Shown here piece by piece: positions 10,009 to 20,999 of a stretch of 64,000 nt of DNA. The stretch's first letter is position 1. Every line of letters begins with the position of its first letter. The position numbers and the translations under genes were made by a program. The DNA comes from Ixodes scapularis (Eukaryota > Arthropoda > Arachnida > Ixodida > Ixodidae). Where the stretch lies: assembly GCF_016920785.2 (NCBI RefSeq), contig NW_024609836.1, forward strand, positions 5,946,406 through 6,010,405, in the 5' to 3' direction. The notes below the pieces were generated by a model. That model was not told the origin of the DNA. It ran no database searches and saw only the letters and a list, made by a program, of their open reading frames with translations.

Positions 10009-11771
10009 GGGCCGGTTGCACCAACGCCGCTTATCTTAACCCAAAGCGGCACTTTCCTAAGCCGGCTTAGCGCCCTAAACCGAGCTCAGGTAAGCACGGG
10101 TTTAAATTCCGGTTGCACCAACGTTAAGCCGGCTTTACAGACGCGCCCCTAGCTAAACGCTGGATTTGCGTAGGGAAACTAGGGACAAACAGAGCGAACT
10201 AGGGAACGCTCAGAGGGACGAATACGATTGGTGGAGAGGAATCGCGTGATGTAAATAAAAAAAAAAAAAAAAAGAACTGCCGTAGTAGTTGTCGTCGGCG
10301 TCTGCTTTTCGCTGTATTTCTTCGGTGAGTAACAAATTAAAGGTGTCCAAATTCAATCATTTTTTCGTTTAACTTTCAATAACAGAAGCCAAAGCTTCAA
10401 ATAAACACGAATGCTCTTTACATCTGTGATTGTGTGTTTAATATCGGTTGATAACAGGTTATTTTGACAGTGGTAGTAGTTTTCGTGCTCACATTTTGAA
10501 GCGAAGGAGCCATCGGGGGCCCCAAATCTCACCGAACTCGCTACATCGCTGAAGACAAAACATCATGGATATAAGTAGGCAGGTAAGATGACTACTAAAA
10601 TCAAGTCAAACCTGAAACCGATGAAGTTCAAAACAGTGACGAACTCGCCACGGCAGCTGCGAAAATGCCCGGAAATCGTCGAATAGAAGTCGTCGAGAGG
10701 TCAGGTCACGAGACCTTGCATCGACGGTACTCGTTGCTATCAGCAAGGTGACAGAACTGCACTGTACCGTCGTTGAACATCCGCTGCAGCCTCAAACGGA
10801 CTTCAGTTTCACACTGTCGAGTTCAGAAAAAAAAACTCCCACTAGTACATCACATCGTGCCGATAAGAACGGTCGTCTCTTCGCATCGCCTGCCCCAGCC
10901 TGCCCCGATACAGCAATGAACGAATCTAGCATAGTAGTCGTTACGATTTGTCGTCGCCACGAATGAAAGATATAAAGCAAACTATTCCAAAAAAATCGCG
11001 ATCACCAAAAAAGTGACGCTTATGGAACGATACAGTTTTCTGAAGCCAAGATTCTACTCGCGAGGTTACGAAAATTCACTGAAGATTGTCTCAACACTCA
11101 GAAAACGGAAGAAATTGAATTTTCGTTGTTTTATTACCTAAAAGCGCCGCAATCTAATGCGAACGGCAGAGGTGTCGACAATCAGCTGATCGCCGAGATC
11201 ATGTTTCAACGCGCTGATCGAATTGAAGGATACGTGCTGCAAGTGTAAATAAACAAGGTGGTAAATAACAATACGTTACGGTTATGCAAAAATTATTAAG
11301 TACATACGAATAAGCTCGTTGACAGAAGAACCAACGGGAAGACCGACGTGAGCCCCGTGAGCCCCACAGACACACAGCTCCGTACTTGTCTCGGTTAGGG
11401 CTAACACGCCCTGAGAGTGGAGAGCCAACTTGAAAACAGGGGTCGATAAACACTTCACGCGACAATATTTTGCATCCTTGTCACAATCGAAGGTCATTTT
11501 GTCGAGACTTTCACGCTGATGTAGCCTAAAACACTTTGCACAACCAATTTCGTCCACCGCGTCGACCGCGACAAACCAGCCGCCATGTTTTTAATCCAGG
11601 ATTAAGAAACAACCAAAAGCAAAGCGCCCAATGTTGAGCGCTTAAGTTAAGCGTAGTTTAGTGCTAGGTTTAGCGATAAGCGAGTTTGGTGCAACCGAAC
11701 GAAACCGAAACTAAGCTTAGGTTCCCGGCTAAGCTCCGCTTTGCGCTAAGCGGCGTTGGTGCAACCGGCCC
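10009..11771. mobile_element. Harbinger-like non-autonomous DNA transposon
   Basis: The element is 1,763 bp with perfect 25-bp terminal inverted repeats (starting GGGCCGGTTGCACCAACGCC) followed by looser subterminal inverted repeats, including a second GGTTGCACCAACG-like copy near 10112. It is flanked by the 3-bp duplication TAA (10006-10008 and 11772-11774). Copies B and C have the empty site with a single TAA. A 3-bp TAA target is characteristic of PIF/Harbinger; P-like and other families are less likely. The interior has only short ORFs (for example 10748-10966 on plus, 72 aa) and no DDE motif, so it is probably non-autonomous or badly decayed. Confidence 0.75.
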
Positions 11772-11774
11772 TAA

Positions 11775-12176
11775 GTCGCATTCATGTAAACGCGGCTTAT
11801 GTTCTTTTTCGACATGCATGGTGTATGTAACGATACCGGTGGTGAACGATTGACGTTTTCGTTGGAAGATTGCGGTCGTCTTTCTGCATGTATGCTTTGG
11901 TTATAGCGGTGGTCCTGTGGTAGAAGCGTTTTTGTTGGAAAGATGGCGGTCGCCTACGTCATTGGACGCAAAATCATACGAGCCACACCGAATCATATCG
12001 GCAAGCATACTGGCTGCTAGTATAGACAGACCCTGAGCCACCGCGGTGCCGTTACCTCCAATTATGCAAAACGCCAAACCAAACTAGCTGCATGCATAAT
12101 AACAAGAAATTATGGTTGTGTCATACCAGAACTGTACAAGCAGCAGGTGTGTTTCTTGTACGTTTTTCTAATAGGG
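11775..12176 (+). repeat. Terminal segment of copy A
   Basis: Continues the unit after the Harbinger insertion and matches copy C 43187-43585 and copy B 17405-17825 inverted. It contains two degenerate repeats of about 75 bp with ACCGGTAT-like words, and near its end the conserved block ATACCAGAACTGTACAAGCA, encoding VIPELYKQQ on the plus strand, followed by a possible splice donor (GTGTGT in A, GTTTGT in C, GTATGT in B). Confidence 0.6.
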
Positions 12177-13663
12177 ATACCCAAATTAATGCTACTCCTG
12201 TCGTCTTTCACGAAAAGTATTTAGCCAAGCAAAAAAAAATTATTTAAGTCCGAAACAGTATCTAAAGCCTATAGTTAGAACTAATTACGGTACCCAAAAT
12301 ATATTAGATAGTAGACATTCAAAACAAACACCATTCGAGTATGTGAATTGGCCCAAAAAATCGCTTCCATTTTTATTTAACAAATAGCTCAGGGATCACT
12401 TGAGTGTTTGTAAATCATTTTAGTTGGTGAGAACAAATTTAATTATTGTTTTGTCATCCAAGGTATTTTTATTTTTATGTTTCAAGGTTTGTTTCTGCTG
12501 TAGAGTTCTATGCCAGGGGTGGGAGCTAGTCAGGGTGTTTTATTCATCTTTTGTTTAACCCACTTGAAAATTGTTTTGCAAGTTGTTTTCTTTTGTGAGA
12601 ACAAATTTAATTCTTGCTTTGACGTCCAAGGTATTTTTATTTTTATTTTCCAAGGTTGCTCTCTGCTGTAGAGTGCTATGCCAGGGGTTGGAGTTATCCG
12701 GGCTATTTTATTTGCCTTTTGTTCATCCCGCTTGAAAGTTGTGCCAGACATAAAATAAAGAAACACAGGACGTTCGTTGTCACACAAGACGTCCTGTGGA
12801 AGTTTGTACCTTGGCCGCACGGGGAGGTACGTGGATGATAAAAACAGAAGGGCAAATTCATTCGATATTATATACTTTTGTTGAGCCGGGCATTTTGATT
12901 TTCCTGAAATAATTATATGGGCAATCGCAGCTGAAATCGAACAAAAAAGTGGTGTTAGAATTCTTTTTACTTTAAAAGGAAAAATCATAAACTTTGATAT
13001 TTGAGCAATCTTAATTGGTTGCAAATTCGGGTATTTTACAAGGCTCAGGTGAATTTCGCAAGAAGAAAACTTTGTAGATGGTATTTATAAGTAAAGTAGA
13101 ACAACAAATAGGACATAATACGTGTTTTCTCTATAGTTATGTTTCATTGCAAACCTGTTTGTCCTGAGTTTTGGTTATTTGTAATGGATTTTGCAAATTT
13201 TAATATATTCAACACCATGGATAAACTTTTTATGAAATGAAAGCTAAAACATTTACCTAAGTGAGGCGTAAACACTTGTGTGTATAATACAAAAATGTAT
13301 CGAAGTACAACTATGAAATACTTTGATAAAAATATTTTATTAACACATAGAATTATAATTTTGAGCAACGTGTTTAAAGCGAAAGGCAAATGCATCGAGA
13401 AGCGAATGATTAATTTAAAATAGTTTTACAAATTAAACTGATTAACAAAGCTTGGTATGTCTCTTAATAATAAACCTCACGTAGAAGAAAATAACGTTGT
13501 GTTGAGTGAATAAATAGCTACGAAAGTCAGCTGCCTTAAAGTGGAAATTGCGGATCTGCGAATACTATTTGTTCGTCGTAGAGTAAAAGATCCTGTACGT
13601 TATAGTAAACACTGATTGTTTGATTAATATTAATATTATCATTATTATTCAAGATATCGCCGA
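12177..13663. other. AT-rich spacer with one tandem duplication
   Basis: Apart from the 168-bp tandem repeat at 12427-12740 I see no gene, splice-bordered exon or transposon end here. The 164-aa minus-strand ORF at 12530-13024 runs through the repeat and AT-rich DNA and has no recognisable domain. Confidence 0.5.
12427..12740. repeat. 168-bp tandem repeat, two copies
   Basis: The sequence GTGAGAACAAATTTAATT at 12427 recurs at 12595. The following blocks (CCAAGGTATTTTTATTTTTA, CTGCTGTAGAG, ATGCCAGGGG) recur in the same order, giving a period of 168 bp with moderate divergence. The second copy is slightly truncated near 12740. Confidence 0.75.
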
Positions 13664-14113
13664 GTGAGAACGCATGCTGTATTTGCTTCCGGGTCTTTCA
13701 CGAGATGTGCCTTATGCTCGCGGCGGAAGAACATGCTCGCGGCGGAAGAACTTGCACGTCTGAGCAGCGGGTGCACTTGCGGCCACGGCTCCAAGGCTGC
13801 TGGGCCTACCGTTCGGGACGCTAGGCCTAGCGAGGAGACCTACGCTGACGACGGTGAGCTTGCCGAAGGTAACGCCGCGGGAAGAATGGTACCGCATCGC
13901 CCATTCTGTCGTTCGGCGCACGTGCGCGGAATGCAGCTTCCTAGAGAAATGACTTTGGGCCGGGACGGCTACTCCACGGTTTCCTGCTCGGAGCCTCGGA
14001 GGGGATTTCCTGTCTCAGGAACCCCCTGGCCTCCCTCGGGGACGAAAATAGGGAGCTTTACAATGACTCTCGCAATTTTAGCGCACGCTATACTCGGTGA
14101 CAACTTTTCTTGA
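13664..14113 (+). CDS. Unrecognised ORF, 149 aa
   Basis: GC-rich open frame with ATG, rich in Arg, Ala and Gly. An 18-bp direct repeat (ATGCTCGCGGCGGAAGAA) near 13711-13750 duplicates part of it. No domain, signal peptide or membrane segment stands out, and the opposite strand is also partly open. It could be an exon of a host gene or a chance ORF in GC-rich DNA; I favour chance. Confidence 0.15.
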   Translation: MRTHAVFASGSFTRCALCSRRKNMLAAEELARLSSGCTCGHGSKAAGPTVRDARPSEETYADDGELAEGNAAGRMVPHRPFCRSAHVRGMQLPREMTLGRDGYSTVSCSEPRRGFPVSGTPWPPSGTKIGSFTMTLAILAHAILGDNFS

Positions 14114-14388
14114 CAATGCAGTGGAAGGTACGTCCGGTGTCCCCTCTCCCATTTTAAGTGTACGCAGGCTCTCCTCCTCTCCCGTTGCCAAAAAAGTTGT
14201 CGCGGAGTATAGCACTAAATTTAGCGCTTGCGTTAGCGCGCGCTATGCGTGAGAGTTTTAGAATAGGATATCTCTGCCGCGACGCAAAAGTCCAGGCACC
14301 TCGCTCTTGCAACGCCACCAAGATACAGTCACAATTTTTATTTCACGCACCAAATGTTGTAACTTAAAAAAAAAAAGTTTTTTTTAGT

Positions 14389-14655
14389 CTAGAGTAACAT
14401 TTTAGATTTGTTTAAACATGAGAATGCGACGCGAGCGGTCGGCCCGTCGTGTCCGCTTGCGTGGACTCGGCAAGAGAAGTCTGGTGTACTGACGTTTACA
14501 CACTCTACCGTCTCTGCCTTCGCCGAGAAATGTTCGTGCGTGGCAGGCATCAAGTTGCCGGTCCCGTATTGAAAATCGCAGTCGCCAGGATGCCGCCGAC
14601 GTCGCACTGACGACAGCGCCAAAGCGACTGCAGACATGGTCCTGGGAGCCGCCAT
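14389..14655 (-). CDS. Unrecognised small ORF, 88 aa
   Basis: The minus-strand ATG lies in a favourable AAAAAATGGCGG context and begins MAAPRTMSAVALALSS, with three arginines and Cys/His-rich stretches further on. It ends in TAG about 270 bp later. There is no recognisable family. It could be a first exon or a chance ORF. The surrounding 14.07-14.88 kb contains three scattered AGCGCACGCTAT-like words in both orientations, suggesting repeat-derived DNA. Confidence 0.2.
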   Translation of the reverse strand: MAAPRTMSAVALALSSVRRRRHPGDCDFQYGTGNLMPATHEHFSAKAETVECVNVSTPDFSCRVHASGHDGPTARVAFSCLNKSKMLL

Positions 14656-15231
14656 TTTTTTTACTGCGCTTGTCTTGGCTTTAGCTAACTTCTCGTCACG
14701 AATTCCCCTTGGAGGAGCGTAAAGACTATTTGCCTACGCACGCAATTTCCGAACAAATAGCGTAAGCTAAAATAGAGCACAGAAAGCGCAAAACGTTGTG
14801 AGCGTCCGGCGACAGCACAGTGGCGCCATTCTTTGCGTACGGAAAGCTTTAGCGTGCGCTATTCTAATACTCCGTTATAAGCGCCACAGGGCTGAGACAA
14901 CTAAGGTTTCCGAGCGATAGGCGACGCTCGGCTCCAACCTGCGGGGCGAGGTGAGGGCGTACCGCACCGAAATCACTGGCTGGAGGAGAGCGGCCGGCAC
15001 CGCTGCCGCGGCCGCCTTCAAAGTGCCTTCCCTGGGACGGAAGGACGGGGGTGACGCGTCTTCTGCGCACCTGCTGAGCCCCCGCCTGGGCAGGTGCAAC
15101 CCCCACCCGGTCTGTCTGGAGGGCCGCCTGCTGGAAATCTTCCCAAATGTAGATCGGCGGGATCGTCGTCGAGTGGGCCTCCGGCATCTCTCGGATCTCT
15201 GCGCGATCACCGCGTCGATCCGCCTGCCTCT

Positions 15232-15632
15232 AAAGATGGTGCACGCGACGGGCGAGCGGCGCGTCCGGAGCCGATGCTGCCGCGCCGAAAGCTCGCACCG
15301 CTCCGTTCAACGGGGCATCCGAGACCTCCAAGCTGTGCGTTGCTTCGCCTTCAATGAGTCGGAGAGCGCTGTTCGTTAGGAAACTGGCGCCGGATACCAC
15401 CAGCGGGTACGTCTATCTTCACATGTCCTCTGTCGGAGTCGACAAAGTGTTGTGCCGGCGTCTAAAGACCCGTTTTGAAACGTACGCCTCCTTTCATCTG
15501 GCCGTGGCTGGCGAGGATTTTGAGAAACTGGGTGATCCAGCTGTGTGTCTAAAATCCTGCCTCTTTAAAACTTTCAGAGGGACCCTTCAAAAAGACATGC
15601 TTCATACTCTTAAGAAAACAGAGGGTGCGTAA
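15232..15632 (+). pseudogene. Retroelement gag-like ORF fragment
   Basis: The ATG at 15354 opens a 92-aa frame beginning MSRRALFVRKLAPDTTSGYV. It continues with LKTRFETYASFHLAVAGEDF, then a DPAV segment and a KTFRG segment. This order (LFV.KL.PDTT, LKT.F..YASFH.AV, F.KL.DPAV, F..FRG) resembles the C-terminal domain of gag-like ORF1 proteins found beside arthropod non-LTR retrotransposons, from general knowledge of that family. The frame is open upstream to about 15232, with Pro/Ala-rich sequence typical of the preceding linker in another frame, so the ORF is broken. No reverse transcriptase follows. A relic. Confidence 0.4.
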
Positions 15633-15639
15633 AGGGACC

Positions 15640-16317
15640 AATCGCCATCGTTCATCCCCACGGCCCTAGCACCCTCTATTCAGAAGCGGTAACTCGAGCA
15701 GTTTGTCCCTAGGGCATTTCGTTTCTCCCACTGGAGTTGCTCCCCTAATGAATACTTGAGTCCCGTCGTGAACGATGGCTGCCGGAAGCCTTCGATGATG
15801 TGGCTGAGGCATCACTCGAGTAGCTAGTTTGGAAAGAAGCCTTGACAAAACAGAATTTTGCCCCCGGGATTTAGAAATTGTCACTACACGCGCACATTTA
15901 CTGAATGTCCCCATCCGCGAAAAACAGGAAAACGGAATCCGAGTGACGCGGAGGCGGCGGTAGCGAGGCTACCTACCCTCCAACGACCGCTCCCGCGCCC
16001 GAATCTGAAGCGGTGATGGCGGTGGCCTGTGGCGGTGCGGTGGAGGCGTCGTCCAGGAGCAGTCGGAGCTGCGACCGATTGAACGGTGCGTTTTGATTGC
16101 TTTGGCTACTTGCAGAGCAGTAGGAAGGTTGTAGGCATTTCAGAAGGCACTTCATAAAGCCGCAGGATCGCCCTGTACGATAGGCGCTCGCTCTCCGACG
16201 CGGTCAGGCGTGTACTCGCCCGTGTTAGCGTGCAAACGAGGCCTAGCACTTCGAAACTATGCCCGGTGGTGGAAGGTATTCACTTAATTGAATGACGTCA
16301 TAGCAAACGCCCACGTT
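15640..16317. other. Spacer, no feature recognised
   Basis: GC-rich sequence with only short overlapping ORFs (60-82 aa, minus strand). No splice-bordered exon, transposon end or tandem repeat noticed. Confidence 0.5.
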
Positions 16318-16556
16318 TCACCGAATGACACTTTAGCGAATTTTGACCGAATGACACTTTAGCGAATAGTCGGACGCCGCGAAGCGGCGTTTTCGGGTGC
16401 CCAAAGTGGGTTTACAGTTTTGTAATGAGCCGCCGCAGACTGTCGCCGCGAAGTGGCGTAAGCGCAGCGTGGGGCGTAGGTTAACGCGCGCCCCCGTTAT
16501 TCGCTAAAACGTCGATTCGCTCAATTGTCGTTCGCTAAAACGGCTTTCGGTCATAT
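16318..16556. mobile_element. Small MITE-like inverted repeat
   Basis: The left end carries ACCGAATGACACTTTAGCGAA twice in direct repeat (16320-16340 and 16346-16366). The right end carries the inverted counterparts TTCGCTAAAACG (twice, near 16500 and 16531), the last followed by GCTTTCGGT. The whole is about 240 bp with imperfect inverted ends of about 21 bp. No target duplication is clear. A GC-rich hairpin (GCCGCGAAGCGGCG) lies inside. Confidence 0.5.
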
Positions 16557-17404
16557 GATATGAACCTGCCCGGTGGCAATCAGTTCACCATAAAAATGCT
16601 GTTACACCTGGAGATCGTTTCGTCGACGCAGCGACATTTTAATGCGACTTAGTTCCATCGAAAAGTTCCCGTGATCGTTTCATCGACCAGCCTTGCGACG
16701 CCTCATCGATAGCGTCTTTCCGCACATATCGCGTCGGTCGTCGGCGTGAAGATGCCGGCGACCGAGGCGATGCGAGCTTGACGAAACCGTGGCGGTTCGT
16801 ATGAGACCTGGTGCAAGTTCGCGCTTCGAGATTAAAGTTTCACCCTGACGCTCTTAGGCGAAAGGTATGATCGTATCCGGTATGCTTAAATAAACATGTT
16901 CTCGATCAATATTTAAGTTCCCCCGAGCGGAGAGAGGGGTTTCAGCGCATAGTGCGGACTGTTTGAAAGCGGCGCTCGAGAATTCATTTATGGCCTGTCA
17001 GAGTCGCCTAAGTAAGTCCGCTTTAGTTCTGGTAGGCTTGCAGCGAACAGAAATGAATCAGTAATGCAATTCTCTTAAAAAAAAAAAAAAGTAGACGAGA
17101 AGTAGCAGCCGCATGTGTCCCCAAAACTGAGCGGTGCCGCGAAGTCGTGCTCGCAAGCGTTTAATTAAGCATTACTTTATGTTTTTACTTTCTCCGCGGG
17201 TTTCCGAGTGTCTTTCGGCCCTCTACGTTTCGGCCGATGCTGGTCGGCTCCGCGGCATGGTGTATACTTTCAACCATGGTCACGAATAGCCAAATTGGAA
17301 TCGAACTTGAACGCTGTAACGTTACACTTATTTTTAGAGCACAGCCTGGAGGTGTTTTGTCTTGTAATACTTTTCCTTTCGACATCCTCACTTCGGCGTT
17401 TGGC
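16557..17404. other. Spacer before copy B
   Basis: No recognised feature. A 101-aa minus-strand ORF (17185-17490) spans the boundary into copy B. It begins with the conserved end of the unit and then enters non-repeated sequence, so it may contain an exon downstream of a GTATGT donor, but no domain is visible. Confidence 0.4.
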
Positions 17405-18035
17405 TTCGCCCTGTGTATAACTTTTCGTCCGTATTGGAAAAACGTACAAGAAACATACCTGCTGCTTGAACAATTCTGGTATGACACCAAAATAAGTTCT
17501 TGTTATTATGGATGAAGCTAGTTTGGTTTGGCGTTCTGCATAATTGGAGAGACCGGCACCGGTATGGCTCCCCGTCTGTCTATACCGGCAGCCAGTTTGC
17601 TTGCCGATATGATTCGGTTAGCTGGTATGATTTTGCGTCCGATGACGTTGGCGACCACTATCTTTCCATTAAACGCTTATACCACAAGACCACCGGTATA
17701 ACCAAATCATACATGCAGAAAGACGATCGACATCTTCCAACAAAACGTCCATTCATTACCACCGGTATCGTTACATATACCATACATGTCGAAACGGAAC
17801 GCGTTTACATGAATGCGACTAAGTTGCATCGAATCCAGTTGTCGCATTCCATGCGGTCATCTAAACGGCATAATGCGCAAAGAAAGCGCATCGCATTCAA
17901 GTCGCTAGACCAAGGTGGATCGCGACGGCGAGTGCGCATTCATTTATCCCATGTAAACGGAGGTCGCATCGCATTTTGGAACGGGGAGGATTATGGGAAG
18001 GCGCTCGCTGCGGGAGCGAGTGAACAGCTGAGACC

Positions 18036-18123
18036 ATGGCGGCGGCCAACCTCGTCGGCGGCGCGGAGAGCGATCCCGCATTTTTTTCCCGAGAACAAAC
18101 GCGAGCTTTTATTGCGATCATAA
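18036..18123 (+). CDS. Candidate first exon of the unit gene, copy B
   Basis: The ATG in the context GAGACCATGGCGG begins MAAANLVGGAESDP and continues FFSREQTRAFIAII to a possible donor ATAA|GTAAGC at 18124. The FSREQTRAFI part loosely recalls the start of Myb/SANT-like DNA-binding domains, but too little is present to call. The frame also remains open through the donor to 18632 (198 aa), so an unspliced reading is possible. The block is conserved in A and C, where a longer T run breaks the frame. If real, the gene runs from here toward about 24267 in copy B. Confidence 0.3.
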
Positions 18124-19880
18124 GTAAGCGGAATATAGCGGAGCTGCTCGGTGAGGGCGGCCCCCGTCCAAGCCTTGCAAAGTACGACTTGCGCGTCCGA
18201 AGGGGTCCCAAAGGCTTCGGCGCAAGCGCGAACGACACCGAGAGCTCCGAGCACTGTGGAGCACTGCATGGCAGCGCAGAACGAGCAGCTCCTACCTCGG
18301 TGCCGTTCCTGGCTCCGCAGGAGCCTTTCGGACTCGGGGTCCAGTCGGTCCGGTTGCGATCGGTGAGGTCTGGCGCGGCGAAGCGCGGAGGCGTCCTCAA
18401 AGCGTGCGCACACACGTCGCCTCTGGTCCAGAGTGACCCGGCGGCCCGGCCTGGAGCCCTAAACGCTTGGGTTTTGATGTTTCTTCTGTCTCGTAACTTC
18501 TTCCACAGCGCCGAAGACAGCGGGCTCGATCTTTTCGTTCACTGCACGCGTCGAGAGGCCTCCACGTGCGATGCTGATGCACCGGAAAACGTGGTACGGC
18601 TGGTGCCGGAACTGCGTAGCTTCCAGCTTTGACACGGCGTGGCGCCACCTTTGTGTAGGTCTTGGTGCGCATTCTTGTAAACATTCGCAGAACGAGTGGA
18701 GTCGATGCGCTAAAGTCACTTTCATGTAAAGACCTACGTTGAGTTCACACAAATTCCTCGCTCAACTCTTCACGGCGACGTCTTGGGGCGAATAGTCTCG
18801 AACGATGTCCACCACAAGCTTCCGACGGCCGCGCCAGCTCTACCACATAGGAAAGCCATCGTGCACGGCAACAAACCGATCGTGAGACCAAGCCGCGGAT
18901 TCCGCATCGCCGGTCGACAGCGCCAAACAGCCCGTTGCTCGTATCGTGGGCCGTGACTCGTACTCGACCAACTCGGCGTCTTTTCGTGGCCCCTCGCGTC
19001 GTCGCAACTAGCCGCAAACCCACCAGCCCGCAGCCGTAGCCGGCGTCGGAGAAAAGCGAAACCGAAACGTAAAGCTTCTGCCCAGTGGCTACCACTGCCG
19101 CGGCATTTCTAACTTCGCGACTTCCACTTCCGGTCGTCGCCGAGATGGCGAAGGTAAGCGGTGTGGGGGGTCGTTGGCTCGTTTACGGTTTACGGGACAG
19201 ATTTTTTGCGGTCCGTTTCTACTGCGTCTCTGGCTCTCAACTCGACGGCGCCTCTCATAGTTCAACCAGGCGTGGTCAACCTGGGTCAGCGCAGCGGGGC
19301 CGGCTCGCCTCGTCCGATCGCCGGACCGCCGGCGACTTCCGAGTTCGGCCGTTCGGCCTCAGATCCGAAGGCGTCTGTCTTTCTGTGAAGCGGTAAGCGA
19401 ATCGCGTCCCGTTTTCGTTCTACTTTTAAATTATGTTAGGTGCGGTTCAGTGTAAACATGAGTGCCAAGTGTTCGTTACAATTTCGAGCTAGAATAATTG
19501 TGCTTAATCAGGGTTTTTCATTTTCTGAAAATGTAAATCGGGCCGATGAACGAGAAGCCATGCTTGAAAACGATGCAGTACGATGTTAACTTCTACTTGG
19601 ATGGCTTAAAAAAAAAAGAAACCTGGGTTTGGCTGGATGCGAGGCTGGTCCCAATGCAATCGTAAGCACTCAGAGCGCCTTTCTGAACGGTATGTAAGCA
19701 ATATAGCGATCAACGAAACGAGCGGCGACGACAAGCTACGAGTGCCGGCGATGAGCGACGAAGATTTCTCGCTGTCACTGCCTGCGTTGCGCGGTTTTTG
19801 GATTTCTAGAGAACGTCGCTCATCGCCTTGGTCGTTTCCACCAATCGCTTTCATAAGCTGTGTGTCGTCGCTCTGCTGAC

Positions 19881-20100
19881 TGAGCGACAGCGAGTCCTCG
19901 TCGTTGTATTGTCTTGTCGCTCGCCAAATCACTTACATAAAGTATAACCGCCCTACACTTCTCTGCACCGGTGAAGGAGGTGCATGTAAATTGAACGAAG
20001 CTTTTATACACCGCAAGCGTTCTCTGTACCAACTCATACTAGCGATTATTTTCACCCTTTCGATTACATTTATGCAAAACGGGGGCTGCTGGTTCATCAT
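19881..20100. other. Segment specific to copy B
   Basis: Between the blocks shared with A, copy B has about 200 bp not found in A or C, replacing the roughly 0.9-kb segment seen at 7313-8247 in A. No ORF or transposon ends recognised. It may be the ancestral sequence or a separate insertion. Confidence 0.4.
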
Positions 20101-20220
20101 ATAAACCAACAATTTGTGTTTAATTAAAGTGCATCACTGACCTAAAAAAATACTGCTATCCTAGAGTTTATGCGATAGGAATATATCGCTTCAGATGAAT
20201 TTGTTGATTTTTACTTTTAG

Positions 20221-20417
20221 CGCCTGCCCCACCAGATACAACATCTGGCCTAAAGCAGTATTACAAATCTCCTTCTAGGACATGAGGCGGGTCGTCATTC
20301 AATCCAGGAGTCGGCGGCGTCTCATGGGAGTGTTTCTGGTGCTTCTTACTGGATTGTGCTACCGAGGGAAAGGTGGTCATGCTAGGGAAAGGCAAGCATA
20401 TGGCAACTATGGCCGCC
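20221..20417 (+). pseudogene. Exon-like block X3, copy B
   Basis: Acceptor TTTTTACTTTTAG then 197 nt then donor GTAAGTAC. It matches the A and C blocks but has a changed upstream half (stop-containing in the A frame) and 11-12 extra nucleotides near the donor. The splice borders have outlived the reading frame, which fits either a non-coding exon or a decayed gene. Confidence 0.35.
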
Positions 20418-20862
20418 GTAAGTACACATATTGTTTTTACCTTTGCTCGGATCTACTTTTAGTAAATGCACAGTTCGCGTGTGTGCAGCTCTCAATGCTT
20501 CCCCAGTCGGCGTTATATTATTCTGGAGTGCTCGAACTCCGTCAGCGCTAGTTTCTTTAGATCATGCAAATGGGACGCAACACTAAATCACATACTCTCG
20601 CAACAGTGCTATGCTAAAGCACTGTGGAATCTACTCTAGCCTTAAAATGCAGCACAAAATAGTTGACGCCAAGTATAGGTACGTTTGAGACTCCGTTTTA
20701 CCAAAAGCTCTGCCGAAGCAAACTTGCCACCTTATACGTAGTGCAAAAAAGCCTCGCGTGCCTAACCTAGAGAAGGGCTTTTTTTTTTTCATAGGTCAAT
20801 TTTTTTTAAACCAATACCTTCAGCCTCCTTGAAATGTTAACATCATATGACACACGGAAGAA

Positions 20863-20999
20863 CAGTAAACCCCTTAATGTTGGCGAGCCTTTAGTTTTCG
20901 CGGCCTTTAATTTTTTTTTTAAATTCAGTGTCCACGATTATGTCCTCTGTGACCAATTCGAGAAGAAATAGGGGCCACGAAGATAAGGGGGTTTTACTG
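20863..20999. mobile_element. pogo/Tigger-like MITE, copy B
   Basis: Inverted counterpart of the element at 3067-3200, in the same position of the unit, with ends CAGTAAACCCCTTAATG and GGGGTTTTACTG. Its presence in B shows the insertion predates separation of the copies. Confidence 0.6.

Larger units (their letters stand above)
1..12176 (+). repeat. Long repeat unit, copy A (partial at left)
   Basis: Position 1 aligns with about 37318 in copy C and, inverted, with about 24095 in copy B, so the unit continues left of the window. Homology runs to the motif ending TTTTTCTAATAGGG near 12176, where A, B and C all diverge from each other, marking a shared unit end. Copy A differs from C by a deletion of about 240 bp near position 44, a 3,353-bp internal tandem duplication, an extra segment of about 1 kb (8146-9170, shared with B but missing from C) and a Harbinger-like insertion. 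By eye A is closer to C than to B. Class of the unit is unknown: it could be a large DNA transposon or a segmental duplication of a host locus. Confidence 0.85.

Noticed and set aside
10748..11557. ORFs inside the Harbinger-like element as transposase or Myb-like protein
   Set aside because: They are short, one lacks an ATG start (GTG at 11557), and no DDE, helix-turn-helix or Myb motif is visible.
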